Positions 38,266 to 47,697 of a stretch of DNA of 64,000 nt are shown piece after piece. The notes below the pieces were generated by a model. That model searched no databases. It was not told the DNA's origin and saw only the letters and a list, made by a program, of their open reading frames with translations. The position numbers and the translations under genes were made by a program. This DNA comes from Algibacter mikhailovii (GTDB lineage: Bacteria > Bacteroidota > Bacteroidia > Flavobacteriales > Flavobacteriaceae): positions 62,001-126,000 of the forward strand of contig NZ_BMWZ01000005.1 of the NCBI RefSeq assembly GCF_014651495.1, written 5' to 3'. Each line of letters opens with the position of its first letter. Position 1 is the stretch's first letter.

Positions 38266-38283
38266 AATATTCAAAAGTACCTT

Positions 38284-40632
38284 ATGATAAAAAGACTTTT
38301 TGTAATACTATTTTACGTATGCCCTTTAGTGCATTTCTCTCAAGATTTTTCTGCGCTATGGCAAGGTCATTTTTCATATAATCATATAAAGGATATTAGT
38401 CAGGGTAATGGCAAGATATACGCCGCTGCAGATAATGCTGTCTTTAGTTTAAATACGCAAACCAATGTAATTGAAGAAATAAACACTGTAAATGGATTAT
38501 CAGGAGAATTAATTTCAGCCATTTTTTATAGTGATATTTATGAGTTATTCGTCATCGGTTATGAAAACGGACTCATCGAAATTGTTTTTGACAATAATGA
38601 TAGGGTATTGACTTTTGTCGATATATTAGATAAGCCTACAATAGCCCCAACTAACAAGAGGGTTAGTCATTTTAATAGTTATCAAAACGTGGTTTATGTG
38701 TCCACTAATTATGGGATTACTGTATTAGATTTGGAAAAATTAGAATTTGGTGACACCTATTTTATTGGTGCTGGAGGGACTCAAATTCCAATTACACAGA
38801 CAACTATTTTTGAAGGCTTCATTTATGCATCTTCAACAAATAATAATGGTTTAAAAAAGGCTGATATTTCAAGGCCAGATTTAATTGATTTTCAAAATTG
38901 GCAAACCATAAGTTCAGGGAGTTGGAGTGGGGTACAAGCACATTCAGGCAAATTATATGCAACAAATGAAAATAAAACTATTTATCAAATAGAGAATTCT
39001 AGTATTAATGAATTATTTACGTACTCTGATAGTCCTATAGATCTAAGAGCTGTTGAAGCAAACTTAATAGTAACCACACAAAATGAGGTGTTTATTTATG
39101 ATGACAATTTTAATGTTAAAACTAGTATAACAAGCAGCGAAGATTTTGAAACTAAGTTTAAAGTGGCCACGGTTAGCCAAGAAAGTGTCTTTATTGGTAC
39201 AGAATTATTTGGAGTTTTAAAATCAGATATTAATGATGCTTCAGTGTTTGAAGAAGTGCACCCGCCCGGGCCTTTGTTAAACAATCCATTTTCTATTCAA
39301 GCAAGACTAAATGGTTTATGGGTAACTTTTGGAGAACATGATTTGTTTTTTAATCCTTATCCGTTAAATAGTCGTGGCATAAGTCATTTGAAAGGCGAAG
39401 AATGGATTAATACGCCATATTCTAATGTATTAGACGCTAAATGTTTAAATGCCATTTCTGTTAACCCTTTTAAAGAAAGTCAGGTTTTTATAAGTTCTTT
39501 TTTTAATGGCTTGTTGGAACTTAATGAGGAGATTCCAACCGTATTGTATAATGAAAAAAACAGTGGTTTGGAGTCCTTAGTCTTGCCAGATAACCCAAAT
39601 TATGTTGATATAAGACTAGGTACTTCAGTATTTGATTCAGATGGCTTATTATGGAGTATTACCAGTAAAATAGATAGTCCTTTAAAATCTTATAATCCAA
39701 GTAATGGGAGTTGGAAATCCTTTAGTTTCACAGACATCATACAAGATGGACTTACGGGAGATTTAGGGTTTTATGATTTAATTATAGGAAGTGATGGCAC
39801 TAAATGGGTGGCATCATATAGAAATGGGTTTATTGGATTTAATGAAAAAGGTAGTTCCAATCAAATCAAAAATATAGTGCGGGAAGACCAAAATATGCCA
39901 ACGGATTTAGTGACAGCTCTTGCTATAGATAATAGAAATCAATTATGGATTGGTACCTTCAGAGGCTTGCGGGTGTTATATAATACTTCCAATTTCTTTA
40001 CTGATGATAATATAAGAGTTGACGAAATTATAATTGAAGAGGACGGCGTAGCTAAAGAATTGTTGTTTCAGCAGAATATTACGGATATTAAGGTTGATGG
40101 GTCCAATAATAAATGGATAGGCACATCTGATTCTGGACTCTTTTATTTCTCTCCCGATGGTCAAAAGACTATTTTTCATTTTACTAAAGAGAATTCACCT
40201 TTGCCTTCAAATAGTATCCGAGATGTATCATTGGACGGAATTAACGGCATTGTGTATATAGCCACTGATGGAGGACTGGTTTCTTTTAAATCTGGTAGTT
40301 CTGGACCTCTTGAAAATTTAGAACGTGCTTTTGCTTATCCAAACCCTGTAAGGCCTGGATTTAATATGCTTGATAAGAAAGTTAAAATTAAGGATATTTC
40401 AGAAAATGTAAATATTAAGATTACGGATATAGAAGGTAATTTAGTGGCTGAAGCGCAATCAAAAACAAACCAACGTTATGGAGGTTTCAATTTAGAGATT
40501 GATGGGGGTACGGCATATTGGAATGGTAAAAACCTTGCCAACAATACAGTAGCGTCAGGGGTGTATCTTGTCATGCTTTCAGATTTGGAAACTTTTGAGA
40601 CTAAAGTCATTAAATTAATGGTAGTAAGATAA
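38284..40632 (+). CDS. porZ: Type IX secretion system protein PorZ (beta-propeller plus sorting domain)
   Basis: 782 residues from ATG 38284 (MIKRLFVILFYVCPLVHFSQ, signal peptide); a TTG start 7 codons upstream is unlikely. Two beta-propellers are built from repeats such as HIKDISQGNGKIYAAADNAVF, NQLWIGTFRGLRVLYN and NKWIGTSDSGLFYF (two-component-regulator-propeller type). The C-terminal 95 residues, from AFAYPNPVRPG to SGVYLVML and KLMVVR, form a T9SS sorting domain. PorZ is a cell-surface member of the attachment complex; in Porphyromonas it delivers anionic LPS to the PorU sortase. It overlaps recO by one base, a linkage I know from other flavobacteria. Confidence 0.85.
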   Translation: MIKRLFVILFYVCPLVHFSQDFSALWQGHFSYNHIKDISQGNGKIYAAADNAVFSLNTQTNVIEEINTVNGLSGELISAIFYSDIYELFVIGYENGLIEIVFDNNDRVLTFVDILDKPTIAPTNKRVSHFNSYQNVVYVSTNYGITVLDLEKLEFGDTYFIGAGGTQIPITQTTIFEGFIYASSTNNNGLKKADISRPDLIDFQNWQTISSGSWSGVQAHSGKLYATNENKTIYQIENSSINELFTYSDSPIDLRAVEANLIVTTQNEVFIYDDNFNVKTSITSSEDFETKFKVATVSQESVFIGTELFGVLKSDINDASVFEEVHPPGPLLNNPFSIQARLNGLWVTFGEHDLFFNPYPLNSRGISHLKGEEWINTPYSNVLDAKCLNAISVNPFKESQVFISSFFNGLLELNEEIPTVLYNEKNSGLESLVLPDNPNYVDIRLGTSVFDSDGLLWSITSKIDSPLKSYNPSNGSWKSFSFTDIIQDGLTGDLGFYDLIIGSDGTKWVASYRNGFIGFNEKGSSNQIKNIVREDQNMPTDLVTALAIDNRNQLWIGTFRGLRVLYNTSNFFTDDNIRVDEIIIEEDGVAKELLFQQNITDIKVDGSNNKWIGTSDSGLFYFSPDGQKTIFHFTKENSPLPSNSIRDVSLDGINGIVYIATDGGLVSFKSGSSGPLENLERAFAYPNPVRPGFNMLDKKVKIKDISENVNIKITDIEGNLVAEAQSKTNQRYGGFNLEIDGGTAYWNGKNLANNTVASGVYLVMLSDLETFETKVIKLMVVR

Positions 40633-41351
40633 TGCTGTTAACGACCAATGCCATTGTGCTCTCTAAATTGAAATACAGAGATCATGATTTAATTGTTAAG
40701 TGTTATACTCAAGAAAAAGGCATTCTTAGCTTTTTATTGAGAGGTATTTTAAAAAGTAAAAAAGGAAGTATTAAGGCGGCTCATTTTCAGCCTCTAACGC
40801 AATTACAAATAGTTGTTAATTTCAAAACAAATAAGTCTTTACAAACTATTAAGGAAGTAAAGCTTTTAGCTATATATAATAGCCTGCATTCGCATGTGCT
40901 TAAAAGTTCAATAGTTATATTTTTATCAGAGGTGCTATCAAGTACCTTACAGGAAGAAGAAAAAAATGAGACACTTTATAGTTTTTTAGAAAACACTTTG
41001 TTGTGGTTGGATGTGCAGTCAGAATATTCAAACTTCCACCTTTTGTTTCTTTTAAAGTTAACTAAATATCTTGGGTTCTATCCAGATGAAGAGGCTATAG
41101 ATTATCCGAATTTTAATTTAAAGGAAGGACAGTTTCAATTAAAGCCCACAAGGCTATACAACGTATCTGGAGAAAATTTAATTATCTTAAAACAATTGTT
41201 GGGCACAACATTTGATGCTTTACCTAATATTAAAATTAATTCAAAACAGCGACAATCATTTTTAAGTATGATTTTGCTTTATTTTGAATTACATTTGGGA
41301 AGTTTTAAGCCTCCCAAGTCGTTACAGGTATTTAATCAAGTTTTTAGCTAA
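40632..41351 (+). CDS. recO: DNA repair protein RecO
   Basis: 239 residues. N-terminal OB fold (LLTTNAIVLSKLKYRDHDLIVKCYTQEKGILSFLLRG), then a helical domain (LLFLLKLTKYLGFYPDE). RecO works with RecF and RecR to load RecA onto SSB-coated gaps. The four zinc cysteines seen in some RecO proteins are absent here. Its ATG shares an A with the porZ stop (TAATG). Confidence 0.92.
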   Translation: MLLTTNAIVLSKLKYRDHDLIVKCYTQEKGILSFLLRGILKSKKGSIKAAHFQPLTQLQIVVNFKTNKSLQTIKEVKLLAIYNSLHSHVLKSSIVIFLSEVLSSTLQEEEKNETLYSFLENTLLWLDVQSEYSNFHLLFLLKLTKYLGFYPDEEAIDYPNFNLKEGQFQLKPTRLYNVSGENLIILKQLLGTTFDALPNIKINSKQRQSFLSMILLYFELHLGSFKPPKSLQVFNQVFS

Positions 41352-41354
41352 AAC

Positions 41355-43769
41355 ATGAAATTAATTAATTTTTTAGTCCTCTTATTTCTTGTTTCTATAA
41401 AGCTTCAGGCACAAAATATAAAAGTTCTTAATAGTGCCACTAAAACACCCATTTTTGGTGTGGCTATTTATAATTTAGATAAGTCTAAAAGTGTCATTAC
41501 TAACTTTAGAGGTGAAGCTGAGTTAAGTCTGTTTCTTGATGATGAAGTTATATATTTTAAGCATTTATCGCATGTGCTTCAAAAGCTAACGAAGCGGGAG
41601 ATAGGCCCTTTAAATAAGGTGTTTTTAGATTCCAATACTCAGGGATTGGAAGAAATTGTTATTTCTGCCTCAAAGTTTGCTCAAAATAAAAAAGACATAC
41701 CTCAAAAAATAATTAGTCTTGATGCGGAAAGCATCACATTTACCAATCCCCCAACAAGTGCAGACTTAATTGAGAATACAGGTCTTGTTTATGTTCAAAA
41801 AAGTCAATTGGGAGGTGGAAGCCCTATGATTAGAGGTTTTGCAACTAATAGGTTATTGATAACCGTTGATGGCGTAAGAATGAATAATGCCATATTTAGA
41901 GGGGGTAATTTGCAAAATATTATTTCTATTGACCCCTTTGCAATTCAAAATACTGAGGTAACCTTGGGTTCTGGTTCTGTTATTTATGGAAGTGATGCTA
42001 TTGGTGGGGTTATGAGTTTTTATAGCCATAAAGCCCAATTGTCATATACCGATGCTTTGGAGGTAAAAGCCAATGGTGTGGTGCGATATGCATCAGCAAG
42101 TGACGAAAAGACTGGACATTTTGATTTTAATTTAGGAATTAAAAAGTGGGGGTTTAAGAGTAGTGTAAGTTATTCTAGTTTTAGTGATTTGCAAATGGGA
42201 GATCATGGTCCAGAAGATTATCTACGTCCGGAATATGTTTTGGTTACTCCAGAAGGGGATAAAATTATGCAAAATATGGAGCCTTCAATTCAAAAGTTTA
42301 CGGGGTACAGTCAATTAAATGTCATGCAAAAAGTGCGTTATGAACCTAAGGCAGATTTGAGTTTTGATTTAGGAATACATTATGCCACTACCTCGGATAT
42401 TCCAAGGTATGATCGTTTAATACGATATGGTAGTGACGGTAATTTGCGTTCTGCCGAATGGAATTATGGTCCGCAACAATGGTTTATGTCCAATATTCAA
42501 ATGACCAAGTTAAGTAGTAGATCTGATTTCTATGATAAGATTAAAACAACCTTGTCCTATCAAAATTTCAAGGAGAGTAGAAAGGATAGAGATTTTCAAT
42601 CCATATATAGAAATGTACGCGAAGAGGCAGTTGGTGCTTATGCTTTTAATTTGGATTTGGAGAAGGCCTTAAGCCCAAAAACAAAACTGTTTTACGGTGT
42701 AGAATATGTGTTTAATAAAGTCACCTCAGAAGCTAATCAGGAAAATATAGTGAATGCCACAGCAGATAACACAGTCACTAGATATCCCAATGGAGCTACT
42801 TGGCAATCGGCATCTGTGTATTCAAGTATTAAGTATAAACCTAACCCTAAGTTTGTATTTCAGTCTGGATTACGTTATAATTATGTGATGTCGAAGGCTA
42901 ATTTTGAAGAAAATAATGTCTTTTTGAATTTGCCTTTTAGTGCCACAGAAAACGAATCAGATGCCCTTACCGGAACCGCAGGTATTAGCTGGTCGCCCAG
43001 TACCATGATACAATGGCGATTAAATGGGTCAACGGCCTTTAGGGCGCCAAATATTGATGATATTGGTAAAGTATTTGATTCTGAACCAGGGTCTGTTGTG
43101 GTGCCCAATGAACATTTGAAACCGGAATATGCTTACGGTGGTGAACTTGGATTGAAATTAAATTTTAATGATAGGTTGATTTTAGATATGAGTACCTATT
43201 ACACGTATTTGGATGATGCCTTAGTACGAAGAGATTATCATTTAAACGGTGAAACAGAAATTATTTATGATGGTGAACTGAGTCATGTTCAGGCAATTCA
43301 AAATGCATCAAAAGCTTGGATTTACGGTTTTGAATTAGGTCTAAAATTAGAATTAACCAAACATCTTGATTTAACATCTCAGTATAGTATTGTTGGAGGG
43401 AAAGAAACTATGAATCTTATTGAAGTACCTATAAGGCATGTGGCACCGCAGTTTGGTAACGCACATTTGCTATGGACCAATAAGAAGGTTAAATTGGATT
43501 TTTTTGCCAATTATAATGGCACATTAGATAACAATCAATTGGCGCCATCTGAACTCGAGAAGGATTATATCTATGCAAAAGATCAAAATGGTGACCCTTA
43601 CAGTCCGTCATGGTATACGCTTAATTTTAGAAGTCAGTACCAATTGACTCATGCAGCCGTAATTACTGCCAGTTTAGAAAACTTGACAGACCAACGCTAC
43701 CGAACCTACTCCTCAGGAATTGCAGCTGGTGGTATAAATTTTATAATGGCATTGAGGTACAGTCTTTAA
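41355..43769 (+). CDS. TonB-dependent outer-membrane receptor, haem/hemoglobin-receptor-like
   Basis: 804 residues with a signal peptide (LINFLVLLFLVSIKLQAQ), a short carboxypeptidase-like N-terminal domain (about 20-90), a plug (about 110-230: GLEEIVISASKF, MIRGFATNRLLITVDGVRMNN, GSGSVIYGSDAIGGVM) and a 22-strand barrel ending in a terminal aromatic/hydrophobic strand (INFIMALRYSL). The plug most resembles receptors for haem, hemoglobin or transferrin, but no FRAP/NPNL haem box is obvious to me, so the ligand is open. No SusD partner is next to it, which argues against a glycan role. It begins 4 bases after recO. Confidence 0.82.
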   Translation: MKLINFLVLLFLVSIKLQAQNIKVLNSATKTPIFGVAIYNLDKSKSVITNFRGEAELSLFLDDEVIYFKHLSHVLQKLTKREIGPLNKVFLDSNTQGLEEIVISASKFAQNKKDIPQKIISLDAESITFTNPPTSADLIENTGLVYVQKSQLGGGSPMIRGFATNRLLITVDGVRMNNAIFRGGNLQNIISIDPFAIQNTEVTLGSGSVIYGSDAIGGVMSFYSHKAQLSYTDALEVKANGVVRYASASDEKTGHFDFNLGIKKWGFKSSVSYSSFSDLQMGDHGPEDYLRPEYVLVTPEGDKIMQNMEPSIQKFTGYSQLNVMQKVRYEPKADLSFDLGIHYATTSDIPRYDRLIRYGSDGNLRSAEWNYGPQQWFMSNIQMTKLSSRSDFYDKIKTTLSYQNFKESRKDRDFQSIYRNVREEAVGAYAFNLDLEKALSPKTKLFYGVEYVFNKVTSEANQENIVNATADNTVTRYPNGATWQSASVYSSIKYKPNPKFVFQSGLRYNYVMSKANFEENNVFLNLPFSATENESDALTGTAGISWSPSTMIQWRLNGSTAFRAPNIDDIGKVFDSEPGSVVVPNEHLKPEYAYGGELGLKLNFNDRLILDMSTYYTYLDDALVRRDYHLNGETEIIYDGELSHVQAIQNASKAWIYGFELGLKLELTKHLDLTSQYSIVGGKETMNLIEVPIRHVAPQFGNAHLLWTNKKVKLDFFANYNGTLDNNQLAPSELEKDYIYAKDQNGDPYSPSWYTLNFRSQYQLTHAAVITASLENLTDQRYRTYSSGIAAGGINFIMALRYSL

Positions 43770-43772
43770 ATA

Positions 43773-43809
43773 AAACGAGCCTCAAAATTTTATATTTTGA
43801 GGCTCGTTT
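43773..43809. terminator. Bidirectional terminator between the TonB receptor and the T9SS substrate gene
   Basis: 16-bp perfect stem AAACGAGCCTCAAAAT / ATTTTGAGGCTCGTTT with a five-base loop in a convergent gap. Confidence 0.85.
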
Positions 43810-43832
43810 AACGTTAGGCTTAGACCTTAAAT

Positions 43833-46316
43833 TTAATTCTTAATTATTTTTTTTGTGATTACCGCACCATTTGAAAGCTGTACCCTTACCACGTAAGTGG
43901 CTTTGCTTAAATTAGATAAACTATAGGTTTCAGCACTTTTAGTTCCTTTTAAATCATAGAGCTGTCTGCCCAAAAGATCAAAAATAGCTACTGTTTTAAT
44001 ACTCAGGTGATCTGAGGTCTTAAAAAGAAACGCATCACCATACAATGACACAATACGTAGGGTATTATTTTCTACATTGTTTTCATCCAAGGACAAGGCA
44101 GCCTCTTCTTTAAATATAATTTCAAAACGCTCGTTAAACTCACCAACTTCTGAGGTAAAGCTGTAATCTGAATCTGTTAAATTATGAATGGTGTTGAGCG
44201 CGTTATCTTTAATATAGATGGCATTACTGTTTAAGAAATCCCCTTGTAAATGGTCAATGGAGAGTTTGAATTCTGTAGGTACAGTAATAGTGGTGCTAAA
44301 ACCAAGTTTTATAACGTCGTCTTCGTTTATACTATTAGGCTCTTTGCCTTGAATAATATATTTTCCACTGTCATTCTCCATAATGCTGTAAAGTGCAGCA
44401 GCAAAACCAGGGTTAAATACTTTTGGAGCATCATAAGCCATAGGATCTTTACCATCTGTAGCCCCATCTACATAAGCTATTAGGGTTTGATTAAACACAC
44501 CGTTATTAGAGGTTAAATTAACCCAAAGTTTATTAGCAATAGTATTAGTAGCGGCCGATTTTTTTGTACTTGCGATTTTAAAAAATTGTTCATTACTTGT
44601 AGCGGTTGCCATACGCATGGTATTGGTAAAGGTCGCCGTGCCTGTTGTTATAGCAGGAATAAAAAAGCCTTGTCCTGATGGTATGAAACCGTTTGGTGTC
44701 ACTCCTGCGCCTCCAGGTTCAGTGCCAACACCACCGCTAAAATTGTAAACAGCATAGTCAGCCTGGTTCAAGTTTAGCTTGCTATTGCCTGGATTTGACG
44801 CTAAAGGCGGTCTGAACTGCGACCAAAAATATGCAACGCCTTCAACTACCGCTGAATTAGCAGCAGCAAAGAGGTCAAAATCTATAGCAGACGGATAGGG
44901 GTTTCCTATAAAATTCCATTTGACATTAGGGTTTCCGCCGTTGACAAAGATATCTACAGTTTCATCACCAGTATTGAATTCTCCAAAAAAGGTGACATTA
45001 TCAACCGCTGGATATGTACTTGACTTTATCCCGGTTACAGCATAGCCAACACCTGTTTCCATGGTTGAAGACCCAAAGGCAAAATTCCAATCATCACCGT
45101 TATCGTCTACATCATCACCGTCACTATCACGAAAGTTTATTGCCTCGAAATAGTAGCGACTATCGCCATCAACTAAAGGGAATACATCATCAATAGTTGC
45201 TCCAACTACCGGAGAACTCCAATAGGTATAATAATACCAATCTGCCTTTGAGGGCGTTGTTTTATTTACTGTGCCACTACCTATAAAGCTTCCTGCATCT
45301 GAACCTTCGCCTCTTTGCACAAAATTACCTTGCGTTTCAATAGTTAAATCCCCATTTACAATAGCATCATGTTCTATTTCTATATAGGTTGTGTTTTCAA
45401 CTGTTAGGGTAACTCCTGTATTAATTGTTATACTACAGGCTGTTATATCGCCGTCATCTGCTGTATTATAAGGGGAAGCAATAATCACTTCATTGGTTGC
45501 ATCTGGACCTGTTCCATTGCTCCATCCATCATCATCCCAAGTTACTCTAGCACGGCAATCTCCGCAGACAAAGTCGCAATAATCTGACAGGTCATAACGG
45601 GGTGTGTCTTGGGTATCCCAATTACCGGCAATACAAATAGATTCTAAAATGGAGCCAGTTCCTAAAGTGACTGTGCAGTCATATTTTCCATTGTCAAATT
45701 CAATGACACTGACTTCATCAATATTATCAGTTAATCCCCGAGGTTGGCCTGAAGTCTGATCACTGTTTGCACCGCGACCTCTCCAATCATCAGCATTGAA
45801 GTTAATACCGAATACAAAATCAGGATTATCATCAGTACCTTGGTACGCCAATATTTGGTCACCATTCGTGTCTAAATCAAAATTGGAAATTTCGCTAATG
45901 TCTAATTCGCCATCAGAGGGTTCTAAGTCAAAAGTAAATGGAATACCAAAAAACCAGCCCTCTCCTGTACCCGTGGGTATTGTTATTTCCGTACCACAAG
46001 GGAAATCGCTGTCGGCGGTCCAAATTAATACGCCTTCCCCTGTTCTAAACGTGTCAGGATTATCCTGATCATTCCAGCCATTATCGGTAAATCTAATGAC
46101 AGTGCCATTTTCAATGTCATTTAAAAGGACAAACGAGAATTCATTTTCTGTGGTAGTTCTACTTCCAAAAAAGCCTATAAACCCCGCCTCAACTACACTA
46201 TCTTCACTATTAAACCCTGTAATAGCAATGTCACCAGGGTTAAGGGTAGTCCCTTGTCCATAACTAAAAGTACTGACAATAAAAAGTAAAAGTATACAGG
46301 TTATTTTTTGTATCAT
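43833..46316 (-). CDS. Large secreted T9SS substrate, paralogue A (type A sorting domain)
   Basis: 827 residues. Signal peptide MIQKITCILLLFIVSTFSYGQ. A beta-rich module (about 22-250) begins with LNPGDIAITGFNSED and includes GTVIRFTDNGWND and CGTEITIPTG. A middle part follows (VTWDDDGWSNGTGPDATNEVII, then a short right-handed repeat ITINTGVTLTVENTT), then WYYYTYWSSPVVG and KWNFIGNPYPSAIDF. The last 75 residues (FDLLGRQLYDLKG ... NGAVITKKIIKN) are a T9SS type A sorting domain, so the protein is secreted and attached to the cell surface. Binding target unknown. A close paralogue lies directly upstream. Confidence 0.8.
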   Translation of the reverse strand: MIQKITCILLLFIVSTFSYGQGTTLNPGDIAITGFNSEDSVVEAGFIGFFGSRTTTENEFSFVLLNDIENGTVIRFTDNGWNDQDNPDTFRTGEGVLIWTADSDFPCGTEITIPTGTGEGWFFGIPFTFDLEPSDGELDISEISNFDLDTNGDQILAYQGTDDNPDFVFGINFNADDWRGRGANSDQTSGQPRGLTDNIDEVSVIEFDNGKYDCTVTLGTGSILESICIAGNWDTQDTPRYDLSDYCDFVCGDCRARVTWDDDGWSNGTGPDATNEVIIASPYNTADDGDITACSITINTGVTLTVENTTYIEIEHDAIVNGDLTIETQGNFVQRGEGSDAGSFIGSGTVNKTTPSKADWYYYTYWSSPVVGATIDDVFPLVDGDSRYYFEAINFRDSDGDDVDDNGDDWNFAFGSSTMETGVGYAVTGIKSSTYPAVDNVTFFGEFNTGDETVDIFVNGGNPNVKWNFIGNPYPSAIDFDLFAAANSAVVEGVAYFWSQFRPPLASNPGNSKLNLNQADYAVYNFSGGVGTEPGGAGVTPNGFIPSGQGFFIPAITTGTATFTNTMRMATATSNEQFFKIASTKKSAATNTIANKLWVNLTSNNGVFNQTLIAYVDGATDGKDPMAYDAPKVFNPGFAAALYSIMENDSGKYIIQGKEPNSINEDDVIKLGFSTTITVPTEFKLSIDHLQGDFLNSNAIYIKDNALNTIHNLTDSDYSFTSEVGEFNERFEIIFKEEAALSLDENNVENNTLRIVSLYGDAFLFKTSDHLSIKTVAIFDLLGRQLYDLKGTKSAETYSLSNLSKATYVVRVQLSNGAVITKKIIKN

Positions 46317-46497
46317 GACACGTAGGTTTGTAGGTTAGGCTTCCTTTAATTAGGCGAAAGTAATAAAATGAATGCGGTTTTTTTAGGCTTTCATCGTATT
46401 TTTTTGCAAATAAACGATATTTTTTGCATAAAGTCAGAAAATCTTTACAATAAAGAAGGATTAAAAGATAAATGCCCCGTTTGGTGTTTTAAATCTA

Positions 46498-47697
46498 CTA
46501 GTTTTTAACCATTTTTTTGGTGATTATGGCGCCATTTGAAAGCGTTGTTTTAATAATGTAAACCGTTTGCTTTAAATGGGATAGTCTATAGGTCTCAGAA
46601 TGGGAATGGCCTTTTAAATGATATAAGGGCCTGCCTAAAACATCAAAAATGACTATGGTTTTTATGTTAAGGTTTTCAGCGGTCTTGAATTGCACTTGCT
46701 GATTATTTAGTTGCATAATATGCAACATGTTGTTTTTTAAATGGTTTTGAGCTGTGAATAGGGCCTTGTCTTGAAATACAAGTTCAAAACGATTATTAAA
46801 TGCACCTACTGCCGAGGTAAAACTATAACCCGATTCGCTTAAATTATGAAGGGTATTCAGTGCATGATCTTTGAGGTAAATGTTGTGACTACTTAAGAAT
46901 GCACCCTGCAAATGGTCAATAGAAAATGTGTAAAGGGCAGGGCTACTCATGGTGTTAATAAAGCCTAGTGTAATAACTTCATTTGGGCTTAAAGTTTGAG
47001 GGTCTTTTCCCTGAATGACATACTTAGTGTTATCGTTTTCTATGTGGCTATATAGTGCAGCAGCAAAATTAGGCTGTAGTACTTTTGGCGCATCATAGGA
47101 TAGGCCATCATTGCCATTAGTAGCGCCATCAACGTAGCCTACTAATATTTGTTGAAACACGCCGTTATCAGAAGTTAAATTCACCCAAAGTTTGTTTTCT
47201 AAAGGGTTAGGGGCGTTTAATGATTTTGAACGTGATTGCTTAAAAAACTTATTATTACTGGTGTTATCTGCCATGCGTATGGCATTGGTAAACGTAGCTG
47301 TCCCTCTGTTAATGGCAGGAATAAAAAAACCTTGCCCACTGGCAATATACCCATTTGGTGTATCTGGTCCTCCACCAGCCACGCCGCCAGTACCAATGGT
47401 AAAAACAGCATAATCATTTTGACTTAAGTTTAATTTTGAGTTACCTGGGGCATCTTCTGATGGAGGCGTGGCTTGTGACCAAAAGTAAGCGGCACCATCT
47501 ATAATCGCTGAATTAGCGAGTTGAAAGGCCACAAAATCTATTGCCGACGGATAAGGGTTGCCAATAAAATTCCATTTCATACCCAAATTAGTGGGGTCAA
47601 AAGTAATATCGATTTGCACATCACCGGTATTGAACTTGCCTTCAAATGAAATGTTATCTTGCCGAGGGAATATGCCTGATTTTTCAGCTGTTACAGC
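46498..47697 (-). pseudogene. Orphaned 3' part of T9SS substrate paralogue B (sorting domain cut off by a nonsense codon)
   Basis: In frame with the gene ending at 47698, and clearly its continuation: after the TAA come codons reading AVTAEKSGIF, then KFNTGDV, KWNFIGNPYPSAIDF, NKLWVNLTSDNGVFQQ and the sorting domain (FDVLGRPLYHLKG ... NGAIITKKMVKN). Each segment aligns without gaps to paralogue A, where the stop position is a tyrosine (GVGYAV versus GVG-stop-AV). The only internal start candidates are GTG/ATG codons with no promoter-like sequence, and a protein starting there would lack a signal peptide. I therefore treat it as dead unless readthrough occurs or the stop is a sequencing error. 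Confidence 0.8.
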
